Shown: in pieces, positions 33,781-42,606 of the stretch
Position numbering within the stretch: position 1 is the stretch's first letter
Layout of the letters: every line of letters starts with the position of its first letter
DNA from: Microbispora oryzae
GTDB taxonomy: Bacteria > Actinomycetota > Actinomycetes > Streptosporangiales > Streptosporangiaceae
DNA length: 52,761 nucleotides
NCBI RefSeq assembly: GCF_017896165.1
Contig: NZ_JAFCNB010000031.1
Span: 1-52,761 of the forward strand
Direction of reading: 5' to 3'
Program-made: the position numbers and the translations under genes
Notes under the pieces: generated by a model
Databases searched by the model: none
The model's input: only the letters and a program-made list of their open reading frames with translations
What the model was told of the DNA's origin: nothing

Positions 33781-34233
33781 ATGCGTGATCAAGGCGAGGA
33801 TCCGCGCCCCCTCCGCGGCGCGGTACGGGAGGTCTACGACGTCGAGCGGGCCGCGGCCCTCGAATACTCCCCCGATCTGGACGGCCTGGCCGACCCGGGC
33901 GAGGTCGTGTGGGCCTGGGTGCCGTACGAGGAGGACCCGAGCCGGGGCAAGGACCGGCCCCTGCTGCTCGTCGGCCGCCACGGGCGCATGCTCCTGGGCA
34001 TGATGCTGTCGAGCCGCGAGCCGGACGAGGACTACCGGGACGACTGGCTGGAGCTCGGCGCGGGTTCGTGGGATCGCGAGCACCGTCGTTCCTACCTCCG
34101 CCTCGACCGGATCTTCGAGCTGCGCGAGGACGACATCCGCAGGGAGGGCGCCATCCTCGACGCGGAGTCCTTCGCCGGTGTCGCCGCCGTGCTGCACCAC
34201 CGGTACGGATGGCGTTTCGCCAAGGCGCGCTGA
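33781..34233 (+). CDS. PemK/MazF-like protein
   Basis: 150 aa. The core resembles the PemK/MazF fold: GEVVWAWVPYEEDPSRGKDR followed by PLLLVGR, the conserved P-x-x-x-D-P-x-x-x-K-x-R-P strand-loop-strand, then DDWLELGAGSWDREHRRSYL and RLDRIF. Larger than classic MazF (about 110-120 aa) with an N-terminal extension of about 30 residues. No antitoxin gene is adjacent: upstream is an SDR, downstream a transporter 22 bp away. Could be a solitary domesticated relative and not an active toxin. Confidence 0.7.
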   Translation: MRDQGEDPRPLRGAVREVYDVERAAALEYSPDLDGLADPGEVVWAWVPYEEDPSRGKDRPLLLVGRHGRMLLGMMLSSREPDEDYRDDWLELGAGSWDREHRRSYLRLDRIFELREDDIRREGAILDAESFAGVAAVLHHRYGWRFAKAR

Positions 34234-34255
34234 GGCCCTGCGGGCGGAGGACACC

Positions 34256-35479
34256 GTGACCTACTTCGGCCTGCTCCGGCGGCCCTCGGTGATCCGGGCC
34301 CTCGGAGGTTCCCTCGTCGGGCGGCTGCCCACCGCGATGGCCGCCCTCGCCATGACCCTCACCCTGCGGGCTCAGGGGATGGACTTCCGGTTCGCCGGGC
34401 TGGCGACGGGGGTGCTCGCCGTGAGCGGCGCGATCGGCGGCCCCTTGCTCGGGCGGATGGTGGACCGGTGGGGCCAGACGTACATACTGATCGTCAGCGC
34501 TCTGCTGTCCTGCCTCGGCCTGGTGCTGATCGCCCTCGTCCCGTGGTCGGAGCCGCTCGTGCTGGCCGGCGCGGTGATCTGCGGCGCGGCGACCCCGCCG
34601 CTTGAGCCGTGCCTGCGCACGCTGTGGCCGCGCCTGGTCGGCCAGGAGAACGTCCAGCGGGCCTACGCGCTCGACGCGGCGGCGCAGGAACTGGTGTTCA
34701 TCGGCGGCCCGCTCATCGTCGCCGCCGCCGTCGCGGTCGCCCCGCCGGAGGCCGCGCTGATCCTCGCGGCGGTGCTGTGCGCGGCCGGCGTGCTGACCAT
34801 GGCCACCTCGCGGGCCTCACGCGAATGGCGGGGTGAGCCCGGCGCGCGCGACTGGCTCGGGCCGCTGCGCAGCCGGGCGCTCGTGCTGCTCTTCCTCGGT
34901 CTCGCCGGGGCCGGCACCGCCGTCGGCGGACTCAACATCATCGCGGTCGGGTACGCCGAGCGCCATGCGGTGCCGGGCGGCGCGGGCACCCTGCTCGCGC
35001 TGTCGGCCCTCGGCGCGCTCGCCGGGGCGATCGCGCACGGCCGGCGGCCGTGGCCATGGACGCCCACCGCCCAGGCCGTGCTGTTCGGCGCGGGGCTCAC
35101 GGTCACGTATCTGCTCGTGGCGTCGACGGCCCCTGTCTGGATCATGATGCCGATCTGCCTGTCGACGGGCCTGTTCCTGTCGCCGCTGCTGGTCGTCGCC
35201 TTCACGATGGTGGACGCCTTCGCCCCGGCCGGTACGGTCACCGAGGCGTTCGCCTGGATCATCACCCTATTCACGACGGGCACAGCGACCGGATCGGCCA
35301 TCGCCGGTGTGGTGATGGAGACGGTGGGGATCGGCGCGGCGGCGGCCTCGACCGCGCTGGTCGCGCTTCTCGGCACCGTGATTTTGGCGCTCTGCCACCG
35401 GCTCCCCGAAAGCCGCCGACTCGCCACCCCCGCGACCGGTACGCCGGACGAGCGGCGGACACCGGCGGAGAACGGCTGA
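34256..35479 (+). CDS. MFS transporter
   Basis: 407 aa with about 12 helices. N-terminal VGRLPTAMAALAMTLTLRAQ, PLLGRMVDRWGQTYILIVSA (MFS loop 2-3 motif) and a PPLEPCLRTLWPRLVGQENV segment typical of a common actinobacterial MFS group. GTG at 34256 has GCGGAGG six to eight bases upstream; the longer frame upstream overlaps the PemK-like gene. Substrate unknown. Confidence 0.87.
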   Translation: MTYFGLLRRPSVIRALGGSLVGRLPTAMAALAMTLTLRAQGMDFRFAGLATGVLAVSGAIGGPLLGRMVDRWGQTYILIVSALLSCLGLVLIALVPWSEPLVLAGAVICGAATPPLEPCLRTLWPRLVGQENVQRAYALDAAAQELVFIGGPLIVAAAVAVAPPEAALILAAVLCAAGVLTMATSRASREWRGEPGARDWLGPLRSRALVLLFLGLAGAGTAVGGLNIIAVGYAERHAVPGGAGTLLALSALGALAGAIAHGRRPWPWTPTAQAVLFGAGLTVTYLLVASTAPVWIMMPICLSTGLFLSPLLVVAFTMVDAFAPAGTVTEAFAWIITLFTTGTATGSAIAGVVMETVGIGAAAASTALVALLGTVILALCHRLPESRRLATPATGTPDERRTPAENG

Positions 35480-35558
35480 CCGCCCGGTCACCCGTTCCGC
35501 GTGTCTCGGAGTGTGACCATGGGGTTCGCAGGACGATGGACGAATTTATCGTGAGGGC

Positions 35559-36140
35559 ATGAATCTCAACGGAACCGTCATGTCGGACCGACCGCTGCTC
35601 GTACTCGCCCTCGGGGAGGAAGCACAGTTCCTGGACGGCGGCTTCCCGGTGCTCCTGACCGGCATGGGCAAGGTCAACGCCGCCGCCGCGCTGGCCACCG
35701 TACTGACCCGTGGCCCGCTGCCGTCGGTGGTGGTCAACCTTGGTACGGCGGGCGCGCTGCGGCCCGGCTGGACCGGCACCCACGAGGTGAGCACCGTGCT
35801 CCAGCACGACCTGGACAGCGAGATCCTCCACTCCCTCACCGGCCAGACGGTCGGCGCGCCCCTGGAACTCGCGGCCGACGGCCCCGTCCTCGCGACGGGT
35901 GACGCCTTCGTGGCCGAGGACGCCGCCCGCGACCGGCTCGCCGCCCGGGCCGACCTGGTCGACATGGAGGGATACGCACTCGCCACGGTCGCCCGTACGG
36001 CGGGAGTCCCCATCAGGCTCGTCAAACACGTGAGCGACGACGCGGGCGACGGCGCGGCCAAGACGTGGAAGGAGTCGGTGGCCGGCTGCGCCCGCGAGCT
36101 GGCCAAATGGGCCGCCGAGCACCTCGGCGCGCGTTCCTGA
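35559..36140 (+). CDS. Nucleoside phosphorylase/nucleosidase-like protein
   Basis: 193 aa, short member of the PNP/UDP phosphorylase superfamily (MTA/SAH nucleosidase-like). Features: LLTGMGKVNAAAALATVLTR (phosphate/ribose-binding Gly-x-G region, about residues 33-52), VVVNLGTAGALRPGW, and DMEGYALATVARTAGVP (the E-M-E-type purine nucleoside motif; here DMEG) followed by KHVSDDA. Missing the usual purine loop of full-length enzymes. GAGGGC before the ATG. Probably purine or futalosine-type salvage; exact substrate not assignable. Confidence 0.82.
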   Translation: MNLNGTVMSDRPLLVLALGEEAQFLDGGFPVLLTGMGKVNAAAALATVLTRGPLPSVVVNLGTAGALRPGWTGTHEVSTVLQHDLDSEILHSLTGQTVGAPLELAADGPVLATGDAFVAEDAARDRLAARADLVDMEGYALATVARTAGVPIRLVKHVSDDAGDGAAKTWKESVAGCARELAKWAAEHLGARS

Positions 36141-36338
36141 GGTTCCCCGATCCCGTTTCCCTGATCCGTGCCGGGACCTGCCCGTTCGTCCGGCGGCTCC
36201 GCTCATCGTCCGGCGGAGCCGCCGCGTGACCGCTCATGCGCCCGGGGTCACGCCGTGAGAGCCGGATAGCATCGGACTCACCCCGTACACCGTGTTCCCT
36301 GCTCCCCGAGCATCGGTGCACCCGTCGTCAGGGATGAG

Positions 36339-36752
36339 ATGTCCCCTTACGAGCACGCCTTCGATCACAAAGCGACCCTCTCGGTCAGCGTCGAACCCAG
36401 CGAGGCGCTGACCGTGATCGGCCTCCACGGCGCACTGGACTACACCACTTTGGCGGTATTCCAGGAGCGCGTCCACAGCGTCTTCGCCGACCGGGAACCG
36501 CCCGGCCTGGTCATCGATCTCAGCGAGACGGAGTTCTGCGACTCCACCGGGCTGTCCGCGCTCGTCGCCGTCCACCGTCGCCTGTCCCGCCCGGAGACGC
36601 AGCTGGCCCTCGCGGGCGCGGCCGGCGTGATCGCCCGGCTGCTCCGGCTCACCCAGCTCGACCAGCTGTTCCGGTGCTACGAGACCCGGGAGGCGGCGAC
36701 GGCGGCCGTCACCGAACTGGCCGCCGGAGAGCCTCCGGCGGCCCACCCGTAG
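36339..36752 (+). CDS. STAS-domain anti-anti-sigma factor
   Basis: 137 aa. STAS fold across residues about 10-110 with the SpoIIAA hallmark VIDLSETEFCDSTGLSALVA, containing the phosphorylatable Ser in D-S-T-G-L. C-terminal ARLLRLTQLDQLFRCYETRE is the usual last helix. Partner-switching regulators of this kind bind an anti-sigma kinase; no RsbW-like kinase is in the neighbourhood. The SigE-family sigma at 46375 is ECF-type and not an obvious partner. Confidence 0.88.
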   Translation: MSPYEHAFDHKATLSVSVEPSEALTVIGLHGALDYTTLAVFQERVHSVFADREPPGLVIDLSETEFCDSTGLSALVAVHRRLSRPETQLALAGAAGVIARLLRLTQLDQLFRCYETREAATAAVTELAAGEPPAAHP

Positions 36753-36822
36753 CGACCGGCCCCCGCTTCGGAGCGCGGAACGGCCTCTCACGTAGCCTGA
36801 ACACGGGAGAGGGGAGAGTCGC

Positions 36823-37668
36823 ATGCCCGATCCAGTGGACGCGAGCGTCTTCTTCGTGGGGAACGCGACGTTGATCATCCGCAGCCATGATTTCACCGTG
36901 CTGACGGATCCGAATTTCCTCCATCGCGGTCAGCGGGCTCATCTCGGCTGGGGCCTGAGCACCCGGCGCCGTACGGAACCGGCCCTGGACGTGACGGAGC
37001 TGCCCGCCGTGGATCTCGTCGTGCTCTCGCACATGCACGGCGACCACTGGGACCGGATCGCACGAGACGGCCTCGACAAGGACATCCCGATCGTCACGAC
37101 CAGGCACGCGGCCAGGCGGCTCAGGCGGCAGGGCTTCCGGAATCCCATCGGCCTGACAACCTGGGAGCACCACAGTGTGCGCCGGGGAGACCGGTGCCTC
37201 ACCGTCACGGCCACGCCCGCGAGGCACGCGCCCGGCCCGGCCCGGATGCTGCTGCCTCCGGTCATGGGAAGCGTGCTCGACTTCGGCCACGGCGACCAGG
37301 CCGAGCTGCGCCTGCACATCAGCGGAGACACGATCATGGATCCCTCGCTCGCGGAGATCCCTCGGCGCTTCCCCGACATCGACGTGGGCATCGTCCATCT
37401 GGGCGGCACCCGCGTGCTCGGGCTGACGGTGACGATGGACGGCCTGCAGGGCGCAGAGTGGCTCCGCCTGATCGGCCCCGAGTCGGCGCTGCCGGTGCAC
37501 TACGACGACTACGAGGCCTTCGCCTCTCCGCTCAGCGACTTCCGGCACCACGTCCGGCGGATCGGCCTGACCCATCTCGTGCACTACCTGATGCATGGGG
37601 AGACCTACCAGTTGCCGGTGCCCCGCCAGGGGCCGCGTCCGTACCGGCGGACGACCGGCCAGGGGTAG
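36823..37668 (+). CDS. Metallo-beta-lactamase-fold hydrolase (UlaG-like)
   Basis: 281 aa. VVLSHMHGDHWDRIA (HxHxDH, about residues 67-80), and further metal ligands at ATPARHAPG and HISGDT. The opening FFVGNATLIIRSHDFTVLTD resembles UlaG-type MBL proteins. ATG at 36823 follows GAGAGGGGAGAG. Cytoplasmic metal-dependent hydrolase of unknown substrate. Convergent with the MFS gene that ends at 37671. Confidence 0.88.
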   Translation: MPDPVDASVFFVGNATLIIRSHDFTVLTDPNFLHRGQRAHLGWGLSTRRRTEPALDVTELPAVDLVVLSHMHGDHWDRIARDGLDKDIPIVTTRHAARRLRRQGFRNPIGLTTWEHHSVRRGDRCLTVTATPARHAPGPARMLLPPVMGSVLDFGHGDQAELRLHISGDTIMDPSLAEIPRRFPDIDVGIVHLGGTRVLGLTVTMDGLQGAEWLRLIGPESALPVHYDDYEAFASPLSDFRHHVRRIGLTHLVHYLMHGETYQLPVPRQGPRPYRRTTGQG

Positions 37669-37670
37669 GC

Positions 37671-38789
37671 TCACCGCCCGTCTCGTCGCCGGCCTCGTCG
37701 CCCGAGCCGGCCGGAGCCGGTCATGAGGGCGGCCAGCAGGCACGGCAGGCCGGCCAGGCTGAAGATCAGCCACGGGTCGGCCCAGCGTGAGCCGGCGCCG
37801 TATCCCGCGTAGACCGCCAGGCACACCACCTCGGTGCCGAGCCCGGCCATCGAGGTCACGGTGGCCCGCGATCCGTCGGCGACCTGCTCCTGCAGCCGGG
37901 CGTCGATCCCCGCGACCGCCCAGTGGAAGACGCCGAATGCGGCGGCGACCAGCACGAAGCCTGCGGGCAGCCGGCTCGCCGCGCCGGCCGCGAGGCAGAC
38001 GGCGCCCACCGCCAGGCCGGGTGCGATCGCCCCCGGCGCCCGCCCCGCCGCCCAGCCTCCGGCCGTCATGCCGGCCGAGACCAGCAGGACCAGCAGCGGG
38101 ACGGCCGAGACCGGCACCCCGGTCGATTCCGCCAGAAACGGGATGTACTCGTCGAGCGTGCTGAGACCGGACACCAGTGACAGGAGGAGTATGGTCCGGC
38201 GGACCCGGTCGGACTTCCGTATCTCGGACAGGCCGTCGCGGAGCACGGCCAGATAGCCGGTTTCCCCGGCCGGGTCACGACATTCGGGACCGCGGGATTC
38301 CGGGAGGGTCAGCCCGACGGCGGCGGCGAGCACGGTGGCCAGGACGCTCGCCAGGCCGGCCGCGTGATAGCCGCCAAGGGAGAGGACGGGCCCGGCCAGC
38401 GCGGTCGCCGCCATGAACGCCGTCGTCCCCAGCGCCGCCGACCGTCCGGTCAGGCGGGCATAGGAACCCGCCGCGCCCAGGCGGTCGAGCTCCTCGTAGA
38501 CGAGGGCCTGGAGCGTGCCCGACCGCAACGAGCCGCCCGCGCCCCAGAGCACGAAACCCAGCGCGAAGGCCGGATATGACGGGAGGAACGTCCACAGGGC
38601 GTATCCGGCGCCGGTCAGCAGCGGCGCGGCCACGAGCAGCCGCCGCCGAGAGATGAGATCGGCCCACACGCCGGACGGGATCTCCAGCACGAAACCCGTG
38701 ACCGACCAGATCGCGAAGAGCGAGGAGATCTCGCCGGCGGACAGCCCGGTGTCGGCGAACAGCAGAGCGTAGACCGGGTAGAGCACCAC
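37671..38789 (-). CDS. MFS transporter
   Basis: 372 aa, about 11-12 helices: TGLSAGEISSLFAIWSVTGF, GVWADLISRRRLLVAAPLLT (loop 2-3 motif). The first candidate start is GTG at 38789, but the frame upstream (R-L-A-A-R-L-Y-A-Y-A-F-L-D-D-F) still reads like the first helix of this MFS group and continues to a stop with no ATG, GTG or TTG. Either translation starts at the GTG with a clipped helix, or a start has been lost. Function of the transporter unknown. Confidence 0.8.
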   Translation of the reverse strand: MVLYPVYALLFADTGLSAGEISSLFAIWSVTGFVLEIPSGVWADLISRRRLLVAAPLLTGAGYALWTFLPSYPAFALGFVLWGAGGSLRSGTLQALVYEELDRLGAAGSYARLTGRSAALGTTAFMAATALAGPVLSLGGYHAAGLASVLATVLAAAVGLTLPESRGPECRDPAGETGYLAVLRDGLSEIRKSDRVRRTILLLSLVSGLSTLDEYIPFLAESTGVPVSAVPLLVLLVSAGMTAGGWAAGRAPGAIAPGLAVGAVCLAAGAASRLPAGFVLVAAAFGVFHWAVAGIDARLQEQVADGSRATVTSMAGLGTEVVCLAVYAGYGAGSRWADPWLIFSLAGLPCLLAALMTGSGRLGRRGRRRDGR

Positions 38790-38980
38790 GAAGTCGTCGA
38801 GGAACGCGTACGCGTAGAGCCTCGCCGCAAGTCTCGACTCAGGTGAGGATCAATGTCGCCAGGTCATGTGGACACCGTAAACGTTCCCCCGCCGCCGGGC
38901 CAGTCGTTATCCCGGGCCGGAATCCGCACACGGCGCTCGGAGCCGGCCGCCGCGGAGCGGAACCGATTCCGGGCGGCCGA

Positions 38981-39856
38981 TCAGAGCTGGTCGAGGAGCC
39001 AGCGGGGGCCGGTGACCAGGGCGCCGAGGGACGTCACCCGCTCGCGCAGCCCGCGGTCCGCCGTGACCACGAGCACCTGCTCCCACGGCCTGGTGTCGCC
39101 CACGACCTCCACGATGGTGTCGTCGCCGCTACCCGGCGCGGAGACGACCGTGAGATCGCCCTCCCAGGGCCCGGGGTCGGCTCCCCTGGCCGCCGCCCCC
39201 TCCAGGACGACGACGAACCGGGGAAACCACCGGGCGAGGCCGGGCAGCGCCACGGGTGGCTGCGGCAGCCCACGGGCGGTGAGCGGGAGCAGTTCGTTGA
39301 GAAGGCGGCTGGCGGCCCCGGCCCGGTCTCTCCACCAGCCGTGCTCGGCCCGCGCTCCGATGATGTTGGCCAGGTCGAGGACGACGACCAGCGGGCTCAG
39401 CGCGGGCCGGATGCCGGGCCAGGTCTCCGCGAAACCGGGATGGAGGTCCTTCGAGGTGATCTCGTCGGCCGCGATCCAGCGCAGGTCGGCGCTCTCGCCG
39501 TTCGCGGGAGCGGCGTCGAGCAGTCCGTCCGCCTCAGCGATCACCGTGTCGAACGACCAGCCGCCGTGGTCGTCCACATACAGGCCGCGCACCCGCACCA
39601 GGTCCGGGCTCAGCGCGGCCTCCTCGTGAGCCTCGCGGAGCGCCCCGGCGACCGCGTCTTCGTGGCTGTCACGGGCGCCTCCGGGCAGTCCCCATGTGCC
39701 GCCGTGATGGCTCCACCAGGCCCGCTTCTGCATCAGCACGTACGGCATGCCGTCCAGAGTGTGGTGAACGGCGAGCAGTCCGGCCGCGCCGTACACGCCC
39801 CAGTGCTGGTGTCCGCGCGCGCACAGCGCCCAGCCGTCGCCGTCCCTCGCCGTCAT
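38981..39856 (-). CDS. Nudix hydrolase fused to a NYN/PIN-like domain
   Basis: 291 aa. N-terminal Nudix domain (about 1-145) with the box GGARDSHEDAVAGALREAHE plus EAAL, matching Gx5Ex7REUxEExGU except that the final Gly-U is replaced by A-L. C-terminal domain (about 150-291) starts VVVLDLANIIGAR, then GWWRDRAGAASRLLNEL, and ends VVTADRGLRERV and GALVTGPRWLLDQL, the pattern of NYN/YacP-like ribonuclease domains (Asp-rich active site). Suggests coupling of nucleotide hydrolysis with RNA processing; function not established. Confidence 0.8.
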   Translation of the reverse strand: MTARDGDGWALCARGHQHWGVYGAAGLLAVHHTLDGMPYVLMQKRAWWSHHGGTWGLPGGARDSHEDAVAGALREAHEEAALSPDLVRVRGLYVDDHGGWSFDTVIAEADGLLDAAPANGESADLRWIAADEITSKDLHPGFAETWPGIRPALSPLVVVLDLANIIGARAEHGWWRDRAGAASRLLNELLPLTARGLPQPPVALPGLARWFPRFVVVLEGAAARGADPGPWEGDLTVVSAPGSGDDTIVEVVGDTRPWEQVLVVTADRGLRERVTSLGALVTGPRWLLDQL

Positions 39857-39939
39857 GGCTTCATCCTGCCGCACCGGCCGGTGCCCCGGTCGGCCTCTGA
39901 CCAGGCTTTAGGCGTCGACCAGCGGGGACGGGGGGACGC

Positions 39940-40188
39940 TCACCAGGCTTCGATCGGCTGGTCGACGCCGGCCATCAGATCGAACAGGGTCACCCCGTCG
40001 TGGAGCCGTATCACCTGTATCTGCATGGCCAGCCCCGCCTGGCGCAGCCGGACGACCGCCTCGTGCGCCTGCTCTGCCAGGTGGTAGCGGTCCTCCGTAC
40101 CCCGGTCTCCCGGCGACCGGTAGGAACGCACCTCGTACCGGTCCTCGGGCCAGATGGGAGGAAGGGGACCTGATTGGAGCCAGCTCAT
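39940..40188 (-). CDS. Small conserved-looking hypothetical protein
   Basis: 82 aa, beginning MSWLQSGPLPPIWPEDRYEV and ending with a hydrophobic/acidic stretch HDGVTLFDLMAGVDQPIEAW. No signal, no membrane helix, no family recognised. AGGTG five to nine bases before ATG. Codon usage is coding-like. Confidence 0.6.
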   Translation of the reverse strand: MSWLQSGPLPPIWPEDRYEVRSYRSPGDRGTEDRYHLAEQAHEAVVRLRQAGLAMQIQVIRLHDGVTLFDLMAGVDQPIEAW

Positions 40189-40390
40189 GCATCACCTGTC
40201 AAACCTCGTGGACCAGCAGTTCAACGGTCCGCGACGCCCGGCCGCTACTGTGTGACGAGGTCGATGGCCGATCGTTATGAACCGGTAAGCGATACTTTCC
40301 GGATGTCACCCGCCGTGCCGTTAACGTGTGAGCCCTCACTCGTGATTCCCCTCGTCTCAGGTGGATCAGGAGATGTCATATTCGATAGAC

Positions 40391-40426
40391 GCCCGCTTCC
40401 TTCCGGCCGGAGGAGCGGGCGTTTTC
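40391..40426 (+). terminator. Intrinsic terminator with T-run
   Basis: GCCCGC-ttccttccggccggagga-GCGGGC followed by GTTTTC. It is inside the 320 bp gap 40189-40508 and has no obvious plus-strand gene before it. A 21-codon frame (40373-40438, GGAG upstream) spans the hairpin, so a short leader or small RNA that starts near 40250 and stops here is possible. Confidence 0.65.
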
Positions 40427-40508
40427 ATTGGCGGCTGATCTCGTTCGCGGCGGGTTCCCGACGTCCAAGGGGCGGTGCCCCCGGCCCGCCTTCTGGTACA
40501 CACGTTCT

Positions 40509-40904
40509 ATGCGTTCACCCGCGGCCCAGCGACTGGGCATCGTGCCGTCCGTGTTCGCCGTGCAGCATCTTCCGCACGCGACGTTCCCCGAGGACGACGA
40601 GTGGATCGCTCTGGTCCGCGCCCCCGAGGGCCTCACCGTCGTACGGGAGACCTGGCCGGCGGGCGGGGGCGAGCGGTGGATCGGCCTGTACGGCGGCGGG
40701 GCCGGGCACGCCTCCCGCGATCCCGGCGCGCTGACGGCCGTGGTGGATCCCCTGGCGGAGGCGGCCATCCCCGTGTTCGTCGTCTCCACCTACCACGCCG
40801 ACCTGGTTCTCGTACCCGAGCTCCGGGCCAGGGAGGCCGTGGCCGTCCTCGAGGAGGCCGGGCACCAGGTCGACACCCGCCACCTCCAGCCGGTCGGCGA
40901 TTAA
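40509..40904 (+). CDS. ACT-domain (CASTOR-like) protein
   Basis: 131 aa. Two ACT-like halves: PSVFAVQHLPHATFPEDDEW with IALVRAPEGLTVV (first), and IPVFVVSTYHADLVLVPELR followed by AVAVLEEAGH (second), the arrangement of the ACT_7/CASTOR family of amino-acid sensors. No Shine-Dalgarno precedes ATG 40509; TACACA at 40498-40503 could be the -10 of a leaderless transcript. Ligand unknown. Confidence 0.8.
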   Translation: MRSPAAQRLGIVPSVFAVQHLPHATFPEDDEWIALVRAPEGLTVVRETWPAGGGERWIGLYGGGAGHASRDPGALTAVVDPLAEAAIPVFVVSTYHADLVLVPELRAREAVAVLEEAGHQVDTRHLQPVGD

Positions 40905-40989
40905 TGTCGGCGTCCGGACGGGCCCCATGGCGCGGCAACCGCGACGGCTCTTCGACCGCGGGACGAGACGGCCGGAAAGGGTGGGCGAG

Positions 40990-41736
40990 ATGCGCCGCAT
41001 CACGCTGATCGCACTGAGCCTGCTGGTGACAGGAGGCTGCGGTGTGGCGACGTACGCGAAGCAGTACGCGAAGCAGAACGCGACCGACGACCTGCGCGAC
41101 AGGGCCCTGCGGATCGCCCACCGCTTCTACAGCGGTCGCGACCGTCCGGCACAGGACATGGGCCATCTCGTGGACGAAGTCGAAGGCGTCGAGGTGATGA
41201 GCGTGACCGGTACGACGACCGCGCAGGGCGACGGGGTCGGCGTCGTGATCCGGCTGTCCGGCACCGCGTCGGAGGGCGCGATCGAGCCCCGGACCGTCCC
41301 TGTGGCGCGCTGCTTCGAACTGCGGTTCTCGACGTTCGGAGACTGGGACGCGGAACCCCGTGACGCCGTCTGCCCGACCGGCCCGCCGCTCACGTTCGCG
41401 CCGTGGCCGAAGACCCCGCGGATGCCGTACGAACGGCTGCGTGAGGCGCTTCCCCGCGTACCGGCGCACGGGAGGGCGGACGAGCGCAAGGTGCGTGCGG
41501 CCGTCGCCTCTCTCCACCTCGACCCCGCGATACGCATCGAGATCAAGACGGAGGGCGGCGTGGTCGGCGTCTCGTTCTCGGTCAAGCCGTACCTGGACCA
41601 AGCGCTCGACTGCATTCTCGCCCGGGTGGCGCCGGGCGCGACGGACGTCTGGTCGCCTTCGCGGATCCAGCGGATGCCGGGAGAGGGCGGCTGCGACGTC
41701 GGCAACGCCATCCATCCGATGCCACCTCCGCATTGA
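40990..41736 (+). CDS. Putative lipoprotein
   Basis: 248 aa. Signal with lipobox: MRRITLIALSLLVTGGCG, lipidated Cys at residue 17. Followed by AKQYAKQNATDDLRD helical linker and a soluble domain with two or more Cys (ARCFELR, DAVCPTG, ALDCILA, GGCDVG) likely in disulfides. ATG at 40990 was chosen for the lipobox distance. No family named. Convergent with the M15 lipoprotein at 41764. Confidence 0.75.
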   Translation: MRRITLIALSLLVTGGCGVATYAKQYAKQNATDDLRDRALRIAHRFYSGRDRPAQDMGHLVDEVEGVEVMSVTGTTTAQGDGVGVVIRLSGTASEGAIEPRTVPVARCFELRFSTFGDWDAEPRDAVCPTGPPLTFAPWPKTPRMPYERLREALPRVPAHGRADERKVRAAVASLHLDPAIRIEIKTEGGVVGVSFSVKPYLDQALDCILARVAPGATDVWSPSRIQRMPGEGGCDVGNAIHPMPPPH

Positions 41737-41763
41737 CGAGTCACCCAGTCCGACGGCCGGCTC

Positions 41764-42606
41764 TCAGCGGCCGTTGCTGGAGAAGTGCTGGTAGTCCTTC
41801 GCACCCGACCAGGCGCCGCCCCAGCCCCAGCCGATAGCCGCGAAGGCGCGGACCACCCGGTCGCCCGCGTTTATCACGCCCGGTTTCCGCAGCGGCCGAT
41901 CGACGAACGCGTCGGCGTTCCGGTGCGCGTTCGAGCCGTCGGCGTACACGTACGGGTTCTCCCGCGGGTCGATGTCGACCGCCAGGCCGTACGCGTGCTG
42001 CGACCAACTGCTCGACCCGGTCGCGCTCCGGCAGTTGAAGGCCGAGGTGTTGTCGGCGTCGATCGAGTCGTTGTCGCTGCCCTTGTAGACGTCGACCGGT
42101 TCCATCCGGTGGATGGGGAAGCGGAAGCCGTACAGCTTGCGGAACACCGTCACCATGTCCTGGGCGGCCGAACGGTTCACCACCAGCACACCGGTGTGCG
42201 CCTTGTCGTCGAAGCCCCAGTAGGTCATGCGGATCTTCCGCAGGTCGCTCACCGGCACCGGGCAGCCGGGATGCCAGGAGTGCCGGACCTCGTCTCGCGA
42301 TACCTTCTCGACGACGGCGGAGAAGGGCGGTGGACCGGCCGGGGTGGGAGAGACCGACGGCGTGGGGGACACCGTCGCGGTCGGCGAGCCGACGGAGGTG
42401 GACGAGCCGTCGGGGGACGCCGCGCCTCCGGAACCCGCGCCTCCGGAACCCGTGCTCGCGGCCGCCGTCGTGCCCGGCGACTCCACGGGTGCCGCGGCGG
42501 GCGCCGCGGTCGGCGAAGGGGCCTCGCCTCCGCCGCAAGCGGTCGTCGTGAGACCGGCCAGCAGCAGCACGATGGCCGCTGACCTGGGGCTTCGTAACGA
42601 AGTCAT
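41764..42606 (-). CDS. M15-family D-Ala-D-Ala carboxypeptidase/endopeptidase-like lipoprotein
   Basis: 280 aa. Lipobox TTTACGG after a hydrophobic start, Ser/Pro/Thr-rich linker (about 25-95), then an M15C peptidase domain: SSSWSQHAYGLAVDIDPREN (SxHxxGxAxD zinc motif, about residue 200) and a second ligand in YQHFSSNGR at the end. The family cleaves peptidoglycan peptide bonds between D-amino acids. Extracellular, membrane-anchored, likely cell-wall remodelling. Confidence 0.9.
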   Translation of the reverse strand: MTSLRSPRSAAIVLLLAGLTTTACGGGEAPSPTAAPAAAPVESPGTTAAASTGSGGAGSGGAASPDGSSTSVGSPTATVSPTPSVSPTPAGPPPFSAVVEKVSRDEVRHSWHPGCPVPVSDLRKIRMTYWGFDDKAHTGVLVVNRSAAQDMVTVFRKLYGFRFPIHRMEPVDVYKGSDNDSIDADNTSAFNCRSATGSSSWSQHAYGLAVDIDPRENPYVYADGSNAHRNADAFVDRPLRKPGVINAGDRVVRAFAAIGWGWGGAWSGAKDYQHFSSNGR

